Below, piece by piece: positions 5,437 through 6,545 of a DNA stretch of 6,545 bases. The notes beneath the pieces were generated by a model. It did no database searches, had not been told where the DNA came from, and saw only the letters and a list, made by a program, of their open reading frames with translations. This DNA is from Planctomycetaceae bacterium. Its GTDB lineage: Bacteria; Planctomycetota; Planctomycetia; Pirellulales; Thermoguttaceae. The stretch is taken from NCBI GenBank assembly GCA_031274385.1, contig JAISQH010000472.1:1-6545 (forward strand). Direction: 5' to 3'. Within the stretch, counting starts at the first letter, position 1, and every line of letters starts with the position of its first letter. Made by a program: the position numbers and the translations under genes.

Positions 5437-6545
5437 ATGCTTTCTTTATTGCGAACACCGCTGTACGAATGGCATTGCGCCCAAAATGCCCGGATGGCGG
5501 AATGGAATGGTTGGGAGATGCCCGAACAATATACTTCGGTTCTCCAAGAGTACAAAGCAGCACGGAATCATGTTGGTGTTACCGACATTTCCCATAAAGG
5601 ACGGCTGGTTTTTGAAGGTCCCGGTGCTTGTAAATTTCTCAATTCTCTTATCAGCCGAAATATTACTGCCATTAAACCGGGACATATTCGGCACGCTCTT
5701 TTAACAAATGAACACGGAGGAATATTGGATGATCTTTTGATCGGGTTGCTGTTACGGGAAAATACGGGAGTTCCGTATTATTACGTTGTGGTCAATGCGG
5801 TTAATCGGGAAAAAGACATTGCCTATTTTAAACAATTTCTGACACGCGAAATCGCAACCGAACCGGGAAACGAGGTTTATTTCTTTGATGAAACCGCTGA
5901 CCAAAGCATGATTGTTGTTCAGGGACCTCATTCTCTTGAACTGCTGCAACCGTTGTTCCAAACGGACATTTCGAAGTTGCCTTGTTATTCCGGTGTTGAG
6001 ACATCGCTTTCGCTTGGCGGACGTTGGGCATTGGTTTCACGAACCGGTTACGCCGGAAAGGATGGTTTTGAAATTGTTCTGGAATCTTTTTTCATTGAGC
6101 AATTCGTTACTGATCTTTTCCGAAAAGGGCAAATTTTGGGTATTACACCAGTTGGTTTTTCAGCCATCGACATGATGCGTCAGGAATGGGCGATACCGTT
6201 TTACGGTTACGAATTGAATGAATCTGTGACTCCGTTTGAAGCGGGTCTATCGTATTTGTTACACTTGGACGGTCACGATTTTCCGGGCAGCAAGATTCTG
6301 CGCGATCTGCAAACGAAAACTCCCGAAAAAATACGGATCGGTCTTGAAATTTCCGGCGAACAACCCGCCCGTCATGGAAACAAAATCTTTTCCGAACAAA
6401 AAACGATCGGTTGGATTACCAGTGGAACTTTTTCACCGATACTTCAAAAAAACATTGCGATGGGATATGTTCCTTGTGAATTATCGCAACCCGGTCAACT
6501 GCTTACGGTTGAGATTCACGACAAAACATGCGAAGCTGTTGTCGT
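5437..6545 (+). CDS. gcvT: Aminomethyltransferase, T-protein of the glycine cleavage system; 3' end cut by the window
   Basis: T-protein takes the aminomethyl group held on the lipoyl arm of H-protein, releases ammonia and passes the one-carbon unit to tetrahydrofolate, giving 5,10-methylene-THF in the cytoplasm. The start is fixed by the family N-terminus, LLRTPLYEWH, then WNGWEMPEQYTSV and VTDISHKGRL. Other landmarks are GGILDDL (94-100, with the Asp pair that includes the expected catalytic Asp), the folate-site motif SRTGYAGKDGFEI (201-213), TPFEAGLSY (265-273) and ITSGTFSPILQKNIAMGYV (327-345). The 369 residues seen are nearly full length. The frame is still open at the edge, and the usual ending with LPFY is about ten residues away. 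The usual A-R-D and R-L-E-A-G motifs read AID and RQEWA (243-252), a mild divergence. AAGG at 5425-5428 is a weak ribosome-binding site. The frame is open upstream to 5290 but lacks a better start. gcvH and gcvP would be expected downstream, unseen. Confidence 0.93.
   Translation, partial: MLSLLRTPLYEWHCAQNARMAEWNGWEMPEQYTSVLQEYKAARNHVGVTDISHKGRLVFEGPGACKFLNSLISRNITAIKPGHIRHALLTNEHGGILDDLLIGLLLRENTGVPYYYVVVNAVNREKDIAYFKQFLTREIATEPGNEVYFFDETADQSMIVVQGPHSLELLQPLFQTDISKLPCYSGVETSLSLGGRWALVSRTGYAGKDGFEIVLESFFIEQFVTDLFRKGQILGITPVGFSAIDMMRQEWAIPFYGYELNESVTPFEAGLSYLLHLDGHDFPGSKILRDLQTKTPEKIRIGLEISGEQPARHGNKIFSEQKTIGWITSGTFSPILQKNIAMGYVPCELSQPGQLLTVEIHDKTCEAVV

Noticed and set aside
5330..5704. Plus-strand 124-codon frame overlapping the gcvT start
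   Set aside because: It is an out-of-frame shadow of gcvT with no domain of its own and a composition typical of a shifted reading.
1..6545. CRISPR arrays, insertion sequences, toxin-antitoxin or defence genes, tRNAs
   Set aside because: No repeat-spacer pattern, transposase-like frame, paired small genes or cloverleaf was found on reading both strands. The 12-bp repeats are coding and contiguous, without spacers.

Overview
The window reads as ordinary chromosomal DNA from a bacterium of moderate GC content. All five protein genes lie on the plus strand. A planctomycete (Planctomycetota) is my best guess for the host. The basis is a BatD-type membrane protein, a two-domain GNAT protein with a PFYxGxYGGSE motif that I associate with that phylum, and a long disordered protein ending in a W-x-x-A-I-x-x-x-I motif. 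This placement rests on recall, not on a search.

Layout. 1-905: 3' part of a BatD-like protein, with an extracytoplasmic beta-sandwich, one membrane span and a cytoplasmic tail. 906-1331: a 426-bp gap with a perfect 14-bp hairpin, several short direct and inverted repeats, and a plausible sigma70-type promoter. 1332-2312: a double-GNAT N-acetyltransferase-like protein. 2313-2474: a short gap with a second plausible promoter. 2475-4187: a 570-residue, almost wholly disordered protein of unknown function with three different tetrapeptide-repeat tracts and duplicated short motifs. 4235-5176: a Tat-exported calcineurin-like metallophosphoesterase with its metal-binding motifs intact. 5177-5436: a gap with a strongly purine-rich stretch. 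5437 to the end: gcvT, the glycine cleavage aminomethyltransferase, cut by the window edge about ten residues before its likely end.

The disordered protein and the phosphoesterase are 47 bp apart, each with a good ribosome-binding site, and probably share a transcript. The other genes look like separate units with no obvious shared pathway. I see no mobile element, CRISPR array, tRNA, rRNA or defence cassette. No new multi-gene system is evident. The least explained object is the repeat-rich disordered protein.
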